DNA from: LC029 sp036676475
GTDB lineage: Bacteria; Bacillota; Bacilli; Aneurinibacillales; RAOX-1
DNA length: 64,000 nucleotides
Assembly: GCA_036676475.1 (NCBI GenBank)
Contig: JAKFCU010000098.1
Location: forward strand, 91,510 to 155,509
Reading direction: 5' to 3'
Below the pieces are notes generated by a model, which searched no databases, was not told the DNA's origin, and was given only the letters and a program-made list of their open reading frames with translations. Shown here piece by piece: positions 9,003 through 17,066 of this stretch. The first letter of the stretch is position 1, and each line of letters opens with the position of its first letter. Both the position numbers and the translations under genes were made by a program.

Positions 9003-9092
9003 TTATTTTTTTACAATAATCACTTTTGATCCACCTTTAGACTGGTTTGTAGGCCTTCCGGAATTTTTCGAGCATGAGCATGCCATGGTCAT
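9003..9092 (-). CDS. 29-residue Cys/Ser/Lys peptide, possible small coat protein
   Basis: On the minus strand AAAGGTGGTG precedes ATG at 9092 and a second ATG at 9086. The frame encodes MTMACSCSKNSGRPTN, then a Gly/Lys/Val end, and stops at 9003. Composition (Cys, Ser, Gly, Lys) and location within the coat island resemble the small gene at 17328. Evidence is only the ribosome site and composition. The rest of 8881-9388 holds an inverted repeat (TAGGAAAGT at about 8893 and ACTTTCCTA at about 8932) and a CCCTCTTCC/GGAAGAGGG hairpin near 9119-9150. Confidence 0.35.
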   Translation of the reverse strand: MTMACSCSKNSGRPTNQSKGGSKVIIVKK

Positions 9093-9366
9093 CACCACCT
9101 TTAGAAAGGAATAAAGGAACCCTCTTCCGGATTTAAAAAGGAAGAGGGAAGTAAAGGGGACAAAAAGGATGTTCATACAAAGGAAAGCCAATCCCTTGTA
9201 CTGGTATTATATTTTCGACATAGTTGGTTTGTAACGGCGTATCATCTGATGAAATGGCCTTATTTACAGCTGTTTGAGTGGGAAGGTGTACATTCGGTTT
9301 AGGTACTAATTTAATTCACTGAAATCAGGCGAATGCTTAGTACTTTGCAGCAACTAGATACGTATA

Positions 9367-9375
9367 CATACAGTA
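9367..9375 (+). promoter_or_regulatory. candidate SigK -10 element of cotB
   Basis: CATACAGTA matches the SigK -10 consensus CATA-N3-TA exactly. The -35 AC is not obvious at 16-17 bases. Transcription would begin near 9382, which leaves room for a start at 9410 but hardly for 9389. Confidence 0.4.
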
Positions 9376-9409
9376 CAAATTAAATATCATGACAAATGAA
9401 AGGGGACAA

Positions 9410-10318
9410 ATGCAAATGCAAGAGATTAGCTCAGAGTATCTTAAGTCTCTAACGGGCAGAGTCGTACGCGTCTATAAGGGAGGCCCTGAAGCCAAATGGG
9501 GAACCCTGCTTGCCGTTAACGGAGACCATTTAGTGATTCAAACGGAACAAGATGGTGTGATCTATTATAATGTAAGGCACATCAAGAGTATCAGTGAGGA
9601 TTCAAAGAGTACCACATTGCCTCCCAATGATAACGCAGATAACGAAGTTGAGCATATCAGGTCGGATAGTTTCGATACCCTGATTGGAGAACTAAAAGGG
9701 CAATATGTCCGCCTAGATCGTGGAGGTCCTGAATCCAGGCGCGGCAGATTGATTAGTGTGGGCAAAGACCATTTGGTTTTGGAGACAGATAAAGAAGGGG
9801 TCGTGTATTACAATCTTGAGCATATCAAAAGTATCAGCCTTGCAATAAATGATAATCAGAACAAAGAGCAAAACAGCGAATCCAACAATCAAAGCGCCAA
9901 TAATAATATGAATAATTCTCTTCCTAGCTATCTAGAAGCCGGAGATTTTAAAGAATTGCTGAAAACCATCGGCAGCCAACCTCATTGGGTAAAAATCAAT
10001 CGCGGCGGACCAGAGAGCATGGAAGGAGTACTTATACCAACAAACAGTACGGATGATTATTTTACCTTAATCATCAATCATGAGGTAATACGCATCTCTA
10101 CTTATCATATCCGCAATATAAGTATCGGGCAGAAATCAAAGCAAAACAACAATCAAGAAAATAATAGCCAGCAGAATGTGCAGTCATCAAATTCCCAGAA
10201 CCAGAGCAACCAAGAAAACAGCAATAACGAGAATAGCGGGAACAACAAGAACAACAAGCAGAAAAATCGCACAAGCAGAGAAGCAAGATATGTTACCTTC
10301 AGCAACAAGTCAAACTAA
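9410..10318 (+). CDS. cotB: spore coat protein CotB
   Basis: The protein has three copies of a CotB repeat. The first is GRVVRVYKGGPEAKWGTLL to YNVRHIKSIS, the second VRLDRGGPESRRGRLI to YNLEHIKSIS, and the third VKINRGGPESMEGVLI to YHIRNISIG. This triplicated GGPE / HIKSIS pattern is the outer-coat protein CotB of Bacillus subtilis. Its C-terminal part here is Asn/Gln/Ser-rich (NNQENNSQQNVQ, NNENSGNNKN) and ends near RTSREARYVTF, unlike the Ser/Lys/Arg tail phosphorylated by the CotH kinase. An ATG at 9389 has no ribosome site; AGGGGA at 9401 favours 9410 or 9416. No cotH or cotG is visible nearby. Confidence 0.88.
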   Translation: MQMQEISSEYLKSLTGRVVRVYKGGPEAKWGTLLAVNGDHLVIQTEQDGVIYYNVRHIKSISEDSKSTTLPPNDNADNEVEHIRSDSFDTLIGELKGQYVRLDRGGPESRRGRLISVGKDHLVLETDKEGVVYYNLEHIKSISLAINDNQNKEQNSESNNQSANNNMNNSLPSYLEAGDFKELLKTIGSQPHWVKINRGGPESMEGVLIPTNSTDDYFTLIINHEVIRISTYHIRNISIGQKSKQNNNQENNSQQNVQSSNSQNQSNQENSNNENSGNNKNNKQKNRTSREARYVTFSNKSN

Positions 10319-10571
10319 TTACTCAATGTATTATTTATGAAAAATAGCTTCACTAACCTGATCACAGGGGCATTGGTTGCTACAGCTTCTAGTGCCTCTA
10401 TCGGTGTAAGATTTGCGGCGAACCTCGTTTCCCTGCAAATTGTGGACTAGATCTACGCTATGCCAGTCATGATGTTCGTCCCGTTTGATCGGGATGTATC
10501 GATTATTCTGGCTTTTATTTATCTATTTCAAAAGGACATTCCCCGTTATATTTTACTAGAGGAGGTTTCTA

Positions 10572-11237
10572 ATGTGGTACTTTGAACAATATTTGGGGAA
10601 GGTTATAGAACTGCAGTTATCAGGAAATGTAAGGCGCATTGGAACCCTTATTGATTTTGGCCTAGATATCGTCGTCATTCATGATGGCTATCGATTCCTG
10701 TACATTCCATTAGTACATGTCCAATGTCTTATTCCCAATCCCAAATATGATTATACCTTTTCGAGTCCTTCCGAAGCCCCAATGAATATCAATAATGAAT
10801 CGATCTCCTTTAGGAAGATATTAAATAATGCAAAAGGGAGTTTTGTAGAGCTTAATGTGACAGGAAAACTTCCCATACACGGCTATGTCACGAATGTATT
10901 AAACAATTATTTTGTCTTTTACTCTCCTGTTTACAAAAACCTCCTTATCTCTTTTTATCATTTGAAATGGTTGGTTCCCTATTATAGGAATATGGTTCCT
11001 TACTCCTTAAGCCAGCATCATTTGCCTATCAATCCCTCTACTCTTTCGTTATCGAGATCCTTCGAAGAGCAATTGAAAAAGCTAGAGGGGAAATTGGTTA
11101 TCTTGGATCTGGGTGAAAATCCGGGGAAGATTGGTCTCTTAGAGAAGGTGGAAGATAACGTCATAGAACTAGTTGGGGCCGAGGGAGAAAAGAAAATATG
11201 GAATATTCAACATATTAAAACAGTCCACTTGCCATAG
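10572..11237 (+). CDS. CotB-associated coat-like protein (YwrJ-like, DUF2642-like repeats)
   Basis: A strong AGAGGAGG precedes the ATG. The 221 residues contain three beta-rich repeats: GKVIELQLSGNVRRIGTLID to YIPLVHVQCL, then GSFVELNVTGKLPIHGYV to FYHLKWLV, then GKLVILDLGENPGKIGLLE to WNIQHIKTVHL. The same folding pattern (charged strand, small strand, closing H-I/V) occurs in CotB, so the two are probably distant paralogues. Position beside cotB and length recall ywrJ of Bacillus subtilis. No enzymatic motif is visible. The 253-base gap before it holds a 37-codon frame (10337-10450) without ribosome site, probably a relic. Confidence 0.6.
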   Translation: MWYFEQYLGKVIELQLSGNVRRIGTLIDFGLDIVVIHDGYRFLYIPLVHVQCLIPNPKYDYTFSSPSEAPMNINNESISFRKILNNAKGSFVELNVTGKLPIHGYVTNVLNNYFVFYSPVYKNLLISFYHLKWLVPYYRNMVPYSLSQHHLPINPSTLSLSRSFEEQLKKLEGKLVILDLGENPGKIGLLEKVEDNVIELVGAEGEKKIWNIQHIKTVHLP

Positions 11238-11259
11238 AATCGAACCCTTTCAGATAAAT

Positions 11260-11297
11260 AAAAAGCTGCTGAGTCAAGTCTCTACAGCTTTTTTTAT
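11260..11297. terminator. bidirectional terminator
   Basis: AAAAAGCTG pairs with CAGCTTTTT between two converging genes, with T tracts on both strands. Confidence 0.75.
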
Positions 11298-11479
11298 TAT
11301 TCCTTCGAATCCCCCTGTTCCATAAGTTCTTTTATTAGTAGGTCTACTCCTTCCTCGGATTCGGCAAATCCTTGTAATCGGCAGCCGCTAAGCATGATTG
11401 CGATGGCTTGGTCCAGGCTGTAAGCGATCCAACAGCCATCGTTATTTTCCATCAGGACGTATATAAACTCATTGTTCAT
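11297..11479 (-). CDS. 60-residue hypothetical protein
   Basis: The start at 11479 is chosen because GAGGAGGCG lies just upstream on the minus strand. The product starts MNNEFIYVLMENNDGCWIAY and is acidic with a predicted alpha/beta pattern. I do not recognise it. It converges with the YwrJ-like gene across a shared terminator. Confidence 0.55.
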   Translation of the reverse strand: MNNEFIYVLMENNDGCWIAYSLDQAIAIMLSGCRLQGFAESEEGVDLLIKELMEQGDSKE

Positions 11480-11710
11480 TTTATTCGCCTCCTCAATCTG
11501 CATCTTGAATTTGCTAGTATCAGGTATAAAATTGATAGATTTATAGTATGTTATGACACGATTGACAAGGTTGTATCGGCTAATGGATTAAGGCAAATGA
11601 TGGCTTTCAAAAATTAGACGATTAGACTGGGATAGATGCCGTTTCAAACTAGTATTTCTAGCTATATAGTAGTGTAAGGAAATCAAATACAAGTTCAGAG
11701 AGGGTGCACA

Positions 11711-11941
11711 ATGATGCCAAAAGGAAAAGGACACGGACCAGGAAAAGGACATGAAAAAGGGCATGAAAAAGGACATGAAAAAGGACATGAAAAAGGAAAA
11801 GAAGAGGAAAAAGACAAAGGAAAAAAAGGAAAACATAAAGATAAAGATAAAAAAGATAAAAAAGATAAAAAAGATAAAAAAGATAAAAAAGATAAAGATG
11901 GAAAGAAGAAAGAAGAGGAAAAAGGAGATTGCGGAGAGTAA
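11711..11941 (+). CDS. Lys/Asp/His-rich repeat protein, probable coat structural protein
   Basis: The 76 residues are nearly all low complexity: GHEKGHEKGHEK repeats (about 12-28), then KDKKDKKDKKDKK repeats (about 42-58) and a KEEEKGDCGE end with a single cysteine. A ribosome site AGAGAGGG lies ahead of a double ATG. Repeats of this style occur in spore coat proteins such as CotG and in the tails of the kinase and glycosyltransferase in this same island. Function as a coat filler or cation-binding polyelectrolyte is inference. Confidence 0.6.
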   Translation: MMPKGKGHGPGKGHEKGHEKGHEKGHEKGKEEEKDKGKKGKHKDKDKKDKKDKKDKKDKKDKDGKKKEEEKGDCGE

Positions 11942-12033
11942 TAAAACGGGGAACCCAAGATTATAAATTACTGTCTTTAAGATTCAAGAGCTTTTTTCTC
12001 TATTTTTCTATTTACAGCGACTGAATGAAATAA

Positions 12034-12055
12034 AGCCCGTGAATCATCACGGGCT
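12034..12055 (-). terminator. terminator
   Basis: AGCCCGTGA pairs perfectly with TCACGGGCT, followed on the minus strand by TTTATTTC. It ends the 12087-12629 gene. Confidence 0.75.
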
Positions 12056-12086
12056 ACATAAATCAAATAGGAAGGAGAGAATTTAT

Positions 12087-12629
12087 TCAAAAGTTAAGGA
12101 TAATATTATTCAGTGATGATGATCCTTTTTTGATTTCTTGAAAATATACAAATCCTTCGATAATGATGCTGGTTTGCTTTTGAGGCTTTGAAACCGTTAA
12201 CTCGAATTTCGTAAACGATAATTGTTCATTTGCAGCGATCGTTTTACGATGTTTGGCCATCAGCCAATGTTCCCCGTGTTGTTCGATCTTCTCCTTCCAG
12301 TCTTCGTTCACATACGTCCATTTTTCCAAGGTGCTAGTCTCATCAGTCACCTCTTGGGGAATGGTGGAAATTTTACCGCTTAACCGCACGGCTTCCGGGG
12401 ACGATGACCGAATACAAATAATAGGTTGAGTTAAGGCATTTGTCCCCATATTTCTTATGATATAATTCCCAATAATAAGTACCTCATGTTCATTTTCTGA
12501 ATGATCAGGAAGAATAATGGAGAAGTCAAAATAGGATTCGCATTTAAATTGTGTATGGGTGTAATTTTTTTTGTTCCCCATAGACAGAACATCTTTCCAA
12601 CCGCTCATATATTTGATGATCTGCTTCAA
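12087..12629 (-). CDS. 180-residue hypothetical protein of the coat island
   Basis: The TTG at 12629 is the likely start since AAGGGAGTG lies eight bases upstream; the first internal ATG (codon 8) lacks a site. The sequence is soluble and beta-rich (FDFSIILPD, EVLIIGNYIIRNMGTNAL, TSIIIEGFVYFQEI), consistent with an immunoglobulin-like sandwich. I do not recognise a family. It ends in its own terminator. Its place between two coat-type genes suggests, but does not prove, a spore-surface role. Confidence 0.55.
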   Translation of the reverse strand: MKQIIKYMSGWKDVLSMGNKKNYTHTQFKCESYFDFSIILPDHSENEHEVLIIGNYIIRNMGTNALTQPIICIRSSSPEAVRLSGKISTIPQEVTDETSTLEKWTYVNEDWKEKIEQHGEHWLMAKHRKTIAANEQLSFTKFELTVSKPQKQTSIIIEGFVYFQEIKKGSSSLNNIILNF

Positions 12630-12715
12630 TGCTTTTCACTCCCTTCCTTATATCGATTCCCATTCATATGTATGATGTCGTCTAACCTTTCATGAATTTT
12701 AGTTAGTTAGAAAAG

Positions 12716-12746
12716 AAAAACCGAGGTCTGGAACACCCCGGTTTTT
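12716..12746 (-). terminator. terminator
   Basis: AAAAACCGGGGT pairs with ACCTCGGTTTTT (one G-T wobble) and is followed by TCTTTTC on the minus strand. It serves the KVYDW paralogue 2. Confidence 0.7.
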
Positions 12747-12753
12747 AAGATAG

Positions 12754-12890
12754 CTTGGCGTTTGGGAAAGTATAAGTTTTCTTAACTTTTCTTCCACGCA
12801 TAAGTGCAACTAGGCTGTCGCATAACCTCTTTGAACAAATCGAAGTCAAAGAGTTTATCTCTACTGAAGGCTTGGCGCCAGCCAAGGCCT
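12754..12890 (-). repeat. dispersed repeat family B, copy 2 (long form)
   Basis: Read on the minus strand it begins CCTTGGCTGGCGCC, has a roughly 60-base middle, then GTTGCACTTATG, GAAGAAAAGT and ACTTATACTTTCC, and ends ACGCCAAG. The same blocks, without the middle, make up 56608-56684. The ends CTTGGC and GCCAAG are inverted repeats, as in a miniature mobile element. Confidence 0.65.
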
Positions 12891-12891
12891 A

Positions 12892-13659
12892 TTAATCTAC
12901 GCCATTACCTGGAAAAACAGTTGGACATTGCGGTGGGAAACTGCGAGGAGGGCACTCGAATGGGATATCTTGACGAGGTGCACAGAATTCTGCATGTACT
13001 TCGATTTTTACAAGAGCTTCCATTTGAACATCCTGGCACATATTGATGGAAATATCTAGCTGCTTAAACTCGCGTTTATTTTTACCGCAATTTTTACTTC
13101 CATCTTTACCGACGCCATCTTTTCCGTTATCATTTTCCACACAGATCAGGTGAACATCGCACTCAAAGTCTGTGAGATGGCATTGGAGTGATGTTCCTGC
13201 AGGAGCACAAAGGAAGAATTTTTCTGCCACTGCCCATTCGATGGGATCGGATATGCAGGCTCCTTTTGTACCAGTAACTCGAACGACTACAAAACCTTTC
13301 TTCAATACCTTCACCTTCTGAAGGGTAACAGGCGTAGGGACTCCCGGAATGGATACAGAAACATTTTGGCGTCCTCCAGGCTGCTCGATCTCGGTGCAAA
13401 GAATCGAGCCGTCCGTGAAGGGATCTAAGCGATTTCCCCATTGATCGCTCAAAAAGCATTCTACGGTTAGTTCTCCTCCCAATTGACAAGGATCCTTGAT
13501 TCCATCAGGACAATCAAAGTTAAGTTCTTTTAAACCATCATTACTACCTGTAAAGGAAATAAGCGGCACATCAACCTGGCGTGTTACCCAGTCATATACT
13601 TTTGGAACCTTAATACAAATCGTTTCTTCTTGAGCACCTCTGATTGGCTTTGCTTGCAT
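12892..13659 (-). CDS. spore coat/exosporium-like KVYDW protein (paralogue 2)
   Basis: This 255-residue protein shares with the 8116 product the N-terminal CIKVPKVYDWVTRQ, the central SILCTEIEQPGGRQNV and LQKVKVLKKGFVVV, and FFLCAPAGTSLQCHLTDFEC and INMCQDVQMEALVKI. It has a longer Cys/Pro-rich C-terminus (FCAPRQDIPFECPPRSF). At least nine cysteines suggest disulfide or metal cross-linking at the spore surface. AAAGGATG precedes the ATG. Its stop TAA abuts the repeat at 12754-12890. The upstream 385 bases (13660-14044) contain no gene I trust. Confidence 0.65.
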   Translation of the reverse strand: MQAKPIRGAQEETICIKVPKVYDWVTRQVDVPLISFTGSNDGLKELNFDCPDGIKDPCQLGGELTVECFLSDQWGNRLDPFTDGSILCTEIEQPGGRQNVSVSIPGVPTPVTLQKVKVLKKGFVVVRVTGTKGACISDPIEWAVAEKFFLCAPAGTSLQCHLTDFECDVHLICVENDNGKDGVGKDGSKNCGKNKREFKQLDISINMCQDVQMEALVKIEVHAEFCAPRQDIPFECPPRSFPPQCPTVFPGNGVD

Positions 13660-13988
13660 GAATTCTCATCCTTTCATAATAATTAATGGGTTACACATGG
13701 TGGGGGACATCTGGACTACAATGTATACTATGTTCTATACCTAGTCGTTTGTGTCGGGATAATAGCGGAAATTTACTTCAGGGATGGAAATGGTTACAGC
13801 AGATCATCCTTTCATCACTGTTTTTATTGGTTTTGACTATGTATTGTATGTGTGTTCTTGGGTTATCTGTGTTGGGTATTAGCGGAATTTTGGATATTTA
13901 TCTGAATCAATATAATATAATGGATTATCTCTTGCAGAATGATTTGAAACTATCCTCATTTATGAGGAACATCATGTAGACGAATGTC

Positions 13989-14016
13989 ACGCCATGACAA
14001 TCGCTTGCATATGTAT
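13989..14016 (+). promoter_or_regulatory. weak SigK-like promoter
   Basis: AC at 13989-13990, 17 bases, then CATATGTAT. The last two bases of the -10 do not match the SigK consensus. It is 28 bases before the coiled-coil gene. Confidence 0.25.
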
Positions 14017-14044
14017 GGGGTAAAAAAGTAGGTGAGGAAAATTT

Positions 14045-16438
14045 ATGAAAACCAATTCTGCCGCTCAAATTAAACAAAAATTAATTCATTATCAAGCAGA
14101 AATTTCCCGCTATAAAGAAGAGGTCTCACGCTATAAGTCGAAACTAAGGAAATATCATGGTTTGGAAAGCACGGATGATCTTCAACAGGAGATTGACTTC
14201 CTAAAAAAAGAAATTGTTGAGCAAGAGACGGAAACGATTCGCCTTAGAAAAGCAAATGAAGAATTCCTTCAAGAAAAAGAAGGACTATTTGATCAATACA
14301 AAAGGCTGCAGGAAGAAAAACAGACACTTGAGCAAAAAGTGGGTAGGCATGAGGGTGAGAAAAAGAAGCTGCAAAAGTACGTTCAAAAGTTAGAAGCTGA
14401 GTTAAGCCAGAGTGTGGAAGGCCATCACCAACAGGAAATAGAAGAGCGGAAGATGGAGTATGAAAGAAGGCTGGCTCAGCTTGAATCAGAAAATCAGGAA
14501 TTGAAAAAGCTGATCGATCAGCATCGCTCTGCGCTCACCCGTTCCGAAACAGCTCTAAACGGCAAAGACCAGGAAATTCAAAACATGAAGGAACTGATGG
14601 AGCAAGTCTTAGTTAAACACGAACAAGTTAAAAAGAAGCTAAGGGAGCATATCCGTGAATTAGAAGCTAAAATAAACCTCGGTCTTAATCCTGGGGAAGA
14701 CACGGAAGAAATCATTAATAAGATGATGGAACAGCAGGAACGGAGAACGCTAGAATTTGAAGCACAAATCCAAGGATTGCAAGAGCAACACAATCAAGAC
14801 AGGTTGCAATATGAAGCGCAAATACAGGAGTTGCACGAACGCCTGAATCATTCAACACCAATCCAGCTGTATGAAGAAACAGTGAATAAGTTGAATGTGA
14901 CACAATCTGAATTAGCTCATAAAGACGAGATTATCCAACATTACCTTTCTCTCCATGAGACGGAGAAGGATCAAATGTCCAGAGATATTAATGAGCTCAA
15001 GATCGAGCTGAAGCAAAGCATCAAGCCTACTCATCTGATCAGAGAACTCAAACAGGAATTCGAGCAGAAGCTAAACCAGTATGAATCTGAAAAGGTTGAA
15101 ATGTCAAAACAAATTGACGAACTGAAGTCAGAATTGAATAAAGCGCAACCCAATCAATTCGTAGAGGTGCTGAAGGATCAACTAGAGCAAAGGCTTGCCC
15201 AATACGAAGCGGAAAGAAATGAAATCCAGCAGTGCATGGATCAGTTTAAGGATGAATTGAACCAAGCACATCTGGCAGAGAAAAATCAGTTGGTCAGTGA
15301 AATGAATTTCCAGCTGGAGCGAAAATTGGCCCAATATGAAAATGAGAAAAATCAGATGAAGATTCATGTAGATGAGTTGAAAGCGGAGTTGGCCCATGCC
15401 CATTTATTGGAGAAGGATCAAATGATAGAAAACCTAAAGATCCAGATCCAACATCAATCCACAAAGTCACAAATGGAAAAAACTCAGCTACAGAATAGAA
15501 TCAATGATCTAAACGCTGAATTAGCTCAAACCTTGCTCTTACTGGAGGAAAAAGACAAGGAAATCATTCAAATTAAAATGCAATTGGAAGAACAAGTGGC
15601 ACAATATGAGGCCCTCCAAACGGAAAAGCAGAATCAACTCGGTCAATTAGAAAAGCTGAAGATTCAAATCCAGGATCAAGCTACTAAGAATCAAATGGAA
15701 AAAAATCAGCTGCAGAATAGAATGAATGACCTGAATTTTGAATTAGCGCAAACCTTACTCTTAATGGAGGAAAAAGACAAGGAAATCGATCAAATTAAAA
15801 TGCAATTGGGAGAACAAGTGGCACAATATGAGGCTCTCCAAACGGAAAAACAGAGTCAAATCAACTACTTACAAAATGATTTGCAAAACAAGGAACAAGT
15901 TGCAAAAGAAACCAAAAGCGCTTTGACAGAGATCAATCAGCGCTACGAACAAACCAGTCAACAATTTGAAAAGGAAAGGCTACAATTGACGAAGCACATC
16001 GAAGACCTCCATTTCTCTTTGGAAAAGATCAAAATGAAAACGGAACTTGATGACCTTAAGGATGGGATTGAAAAGGGCCAACTGCAGAAAAATGTATATT
16101 TAATGGAAGAAAAAATGAATTCTCTTATGTCAGAATTAGCCAATAAGGAAAAAGTGATTGTTGAACTAAAGCAAAAACTAGAGAAAAGAGAGTCGGTCCG
16201 AGAGAACCCGGCAACCTCATCTACGATTGAAGAATTAGCAACGGTCAAAAGACAATCCATTACTTTCCCAAATCCAATAGAAGATGGCACTTATACCTCG
16301 GACTCTTGGTTTTTGCGGATATTAAGGGAACAAAGAGCGATAAAAAACACAAATATCAATCGAGATGGGCAAAGAAATGATCAGGAGCCCTTCTCGTTTG
16401 AAAATATAACCAGGATGGGAAGCGAGTATGAATCCTAG
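14045..16438 (+). CDS. large coiled-coil protein coupled to a JAMM protease
   Basis: This 797-residue product is Gln/Glu/Lys-rich and heptad-patterned over about residues 5-730 (KEEVSRYKSKLRKY, LQEEKQTLEQKVG, and so on). There is no signal peptide or membrane segment. Two internal repeat scales are visible. One is a unit of about 40 residues containing (F/L)EQxLxQYExE (about 340-470). The other is a near-identical tandem unit of about 72 residues around ELAQTLLLLEEKDKEI and QVAQYEALQTEKQ (about 480-620). A non-coiled tail of about 65 residues ends MGSEYES. The last 11 bases overlap the next gene, so translation is coupled. A scaffold role in spore formation is inferred from location only. Confidence 0.65.
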   Translation: MKTNSAAQIKQKLIHYQAEISRYKEEVSRYKSKLRKYHGLESTDDLQQEIDFLKKEIVEQETETIRLRKANEEFLQEKEGLFDQYKRLQEEKQTLEQKVGRHEGEKKKLQKYVQKLEAELSQSVEGHHQQEIEERKMEYERRLAQLESENQELKKLIDQHRSALTRSETALNGKDQEIQNMKELMEQVLVKHEQVKKKLREHIRELEAKINLGLNPGEDTEEIINKMMEQQERRTLEFEAQIQGLQEQHNQDRLQYEAQIQELHERLNHSTPIQLYEETVNKLNVTQSELAHKDEIIQHYLSLHETEKDQMSRDINELKIELKQSIKPTHLIRELKQEFEQKLNQYESEKVEMSKQIDELKSELNKAQPNQFVEVLKDQLEQRLAQYEAERNEIQQCMDQFKDELNQAHLAEKNQLVSEMNFQLERKLAQYENEKNQMKIHVDELKAELAHAHLLEKDQMIENLKIQIQHQSTKSQMEKTQLQNRINDLNAELAQTLLLLEEKDKEIIQIKMQLEEQVAQYEALQTEKQNQLGQLEKLKIQIQDQATKNQMEKNQLQNRMNDLNFELAQTLLLMEEKDKEIDQIKMQLGEQVAQYEALQTEKQSQINYLQNDLQNKEQVAKETKSALTEINQRYEQTSQQFEKERLQLTKHIEDLHFSLEKIKMKTELDDLKDGIEKGQLQKNVYLMEEKMNSLMSELANKEKVIVELKQKLEKRESVRENPATSSTIEELATVKRQSITFPNPIEDGTYTSDSWFLRILREQRAIKNTNINRDGQRNDQEPFSFENITRMGSEYES

Positions 16439-16865
16439 GTTCATTGAATCTAAACAGGGATATTACATCAAAAGCACCCTTCTTCGCGAAATGGTAGATT
16501 ATTGCAGGCGGCACCTTCCTTTTGAGGGATGTGGTTTACTTTCTGGTACAGAACAAACGGGGCTTACCCTTTGGAAGCTTCAAAATGAAAACAGAAGTGT
16601 CTCCGGTTTTTCCATGTCAGAGAGAGCGGTGGCCATGGCATTGCATCAAATGAAGCAAAAGGGTGAACAGTTGACAGGGATTTTCCATTCACATCCTACC
16701 ACTCCCCCATATCCTACAAAGAAGGATATGAAATATAATCCCTATTCGAATATAGCCTACATTATTGTATCGTTTAATACCCATCCATCAGAAATAGGCT
16801 GCTTTCTGGTGGATAATCAGAATCAGAAGATTGAACGAAAAAGGATCGTTTTAATCGATAGCTAA
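16428..16865 (+). CDS. JAMM/MPN (M67) family zinc metalloprotease
   Basis: The 145-residue protein has the full JAMM site: E33 in FEGCGLLSG, H87 and H89 in HSHPTTPP, S88, and D100 exactly ten residues after H89. Such proteins are zinc isopeptidases or peptidases of the Mec+/RadC-like MPN fold. Bacterial relatives often process ubiquitin-like or sulfur-carrier proteins, yet no ThiS/MoaD or E1-like gene is nearby. Instead it starts inside the end of the coiled-coil gene (11-base overlap), so that protein is the natural candidate substrate or partner (inference). A terminator follows. Confidence 0.85.
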   Translation: MNPRFIESKQGYYIKSTLLREMVDYCRRHLPFEGCGLLSGTEQTGLTLWKLQNENRSVSGFSMSERAVAMALHQMKQKGEQLTGIFHSHPTTPPYPTKKDMKYNPYSNIAYIIVSFNTHPSEIGCFLVDNQNQKIERKRIVLIDS

Positions 16866-16883
16866 CATAAGATCTTTCTTAGC

Positions 16884-16912
16884 CCTGCACAGATTAATGT
16901 GCAGGTTTTTTA
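16884..16912 (+). terminator. terminator of the coiled-coil/JAMM operon
   Basis: CCTGCACA pairs with TGTGCAGG across a 6-base loop, followed by six Ts. Confidence 0.85.
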
Positions 16913-16913
16913 T

Positions 16914-16962
16914 ACTTATTAGAAAGTATTATACGCATTAGGCTACGCAAGTAGCTTTCTTA
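16914..16962 (+). repeat. dispersed repeat family A, copy 1
   Basis: It begins ACTTATTAGAAAG, contains TATTATACGCATTA and ends GGCTACGCAAGTAGC plus TTTCTTAA. It starts right after the preceding terminator. The hairpin arms GCTAC and GTAGC are intact with loop GCAA. Confidence 0.85.
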
Positions 16963-17066
16963 AGGAATTTTTCCTGAAGGAGCATATGCCTATACAGGTT
17001 ACATATGCGATGAATATAAATGAAAGTAAACCGAACCGAAATATCTTAAGAAAGGGAGAAATTCAG

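Noticed and set aside
10337..10450. 37-codon frame starting MKNSFTNLITGALVATASS
   Set aside because: It resembles the start of a small membrane protein but has no convincing ribosome site and ends at once; kept only as a possible relic.
13686..13979. 97-codon plus-strand frame with a hydrophobic middle
   Set aside because: There is no ribosome site, the composition is odd and it is not similar to any neighbour; probably non-coding.
16428..16865. Ubiquitin-like conjugation or phage-defence system around the JAMM gene
   Set aside because: No ubiquitin-like, E1, E2 or CD-NTase gene is found within the window.
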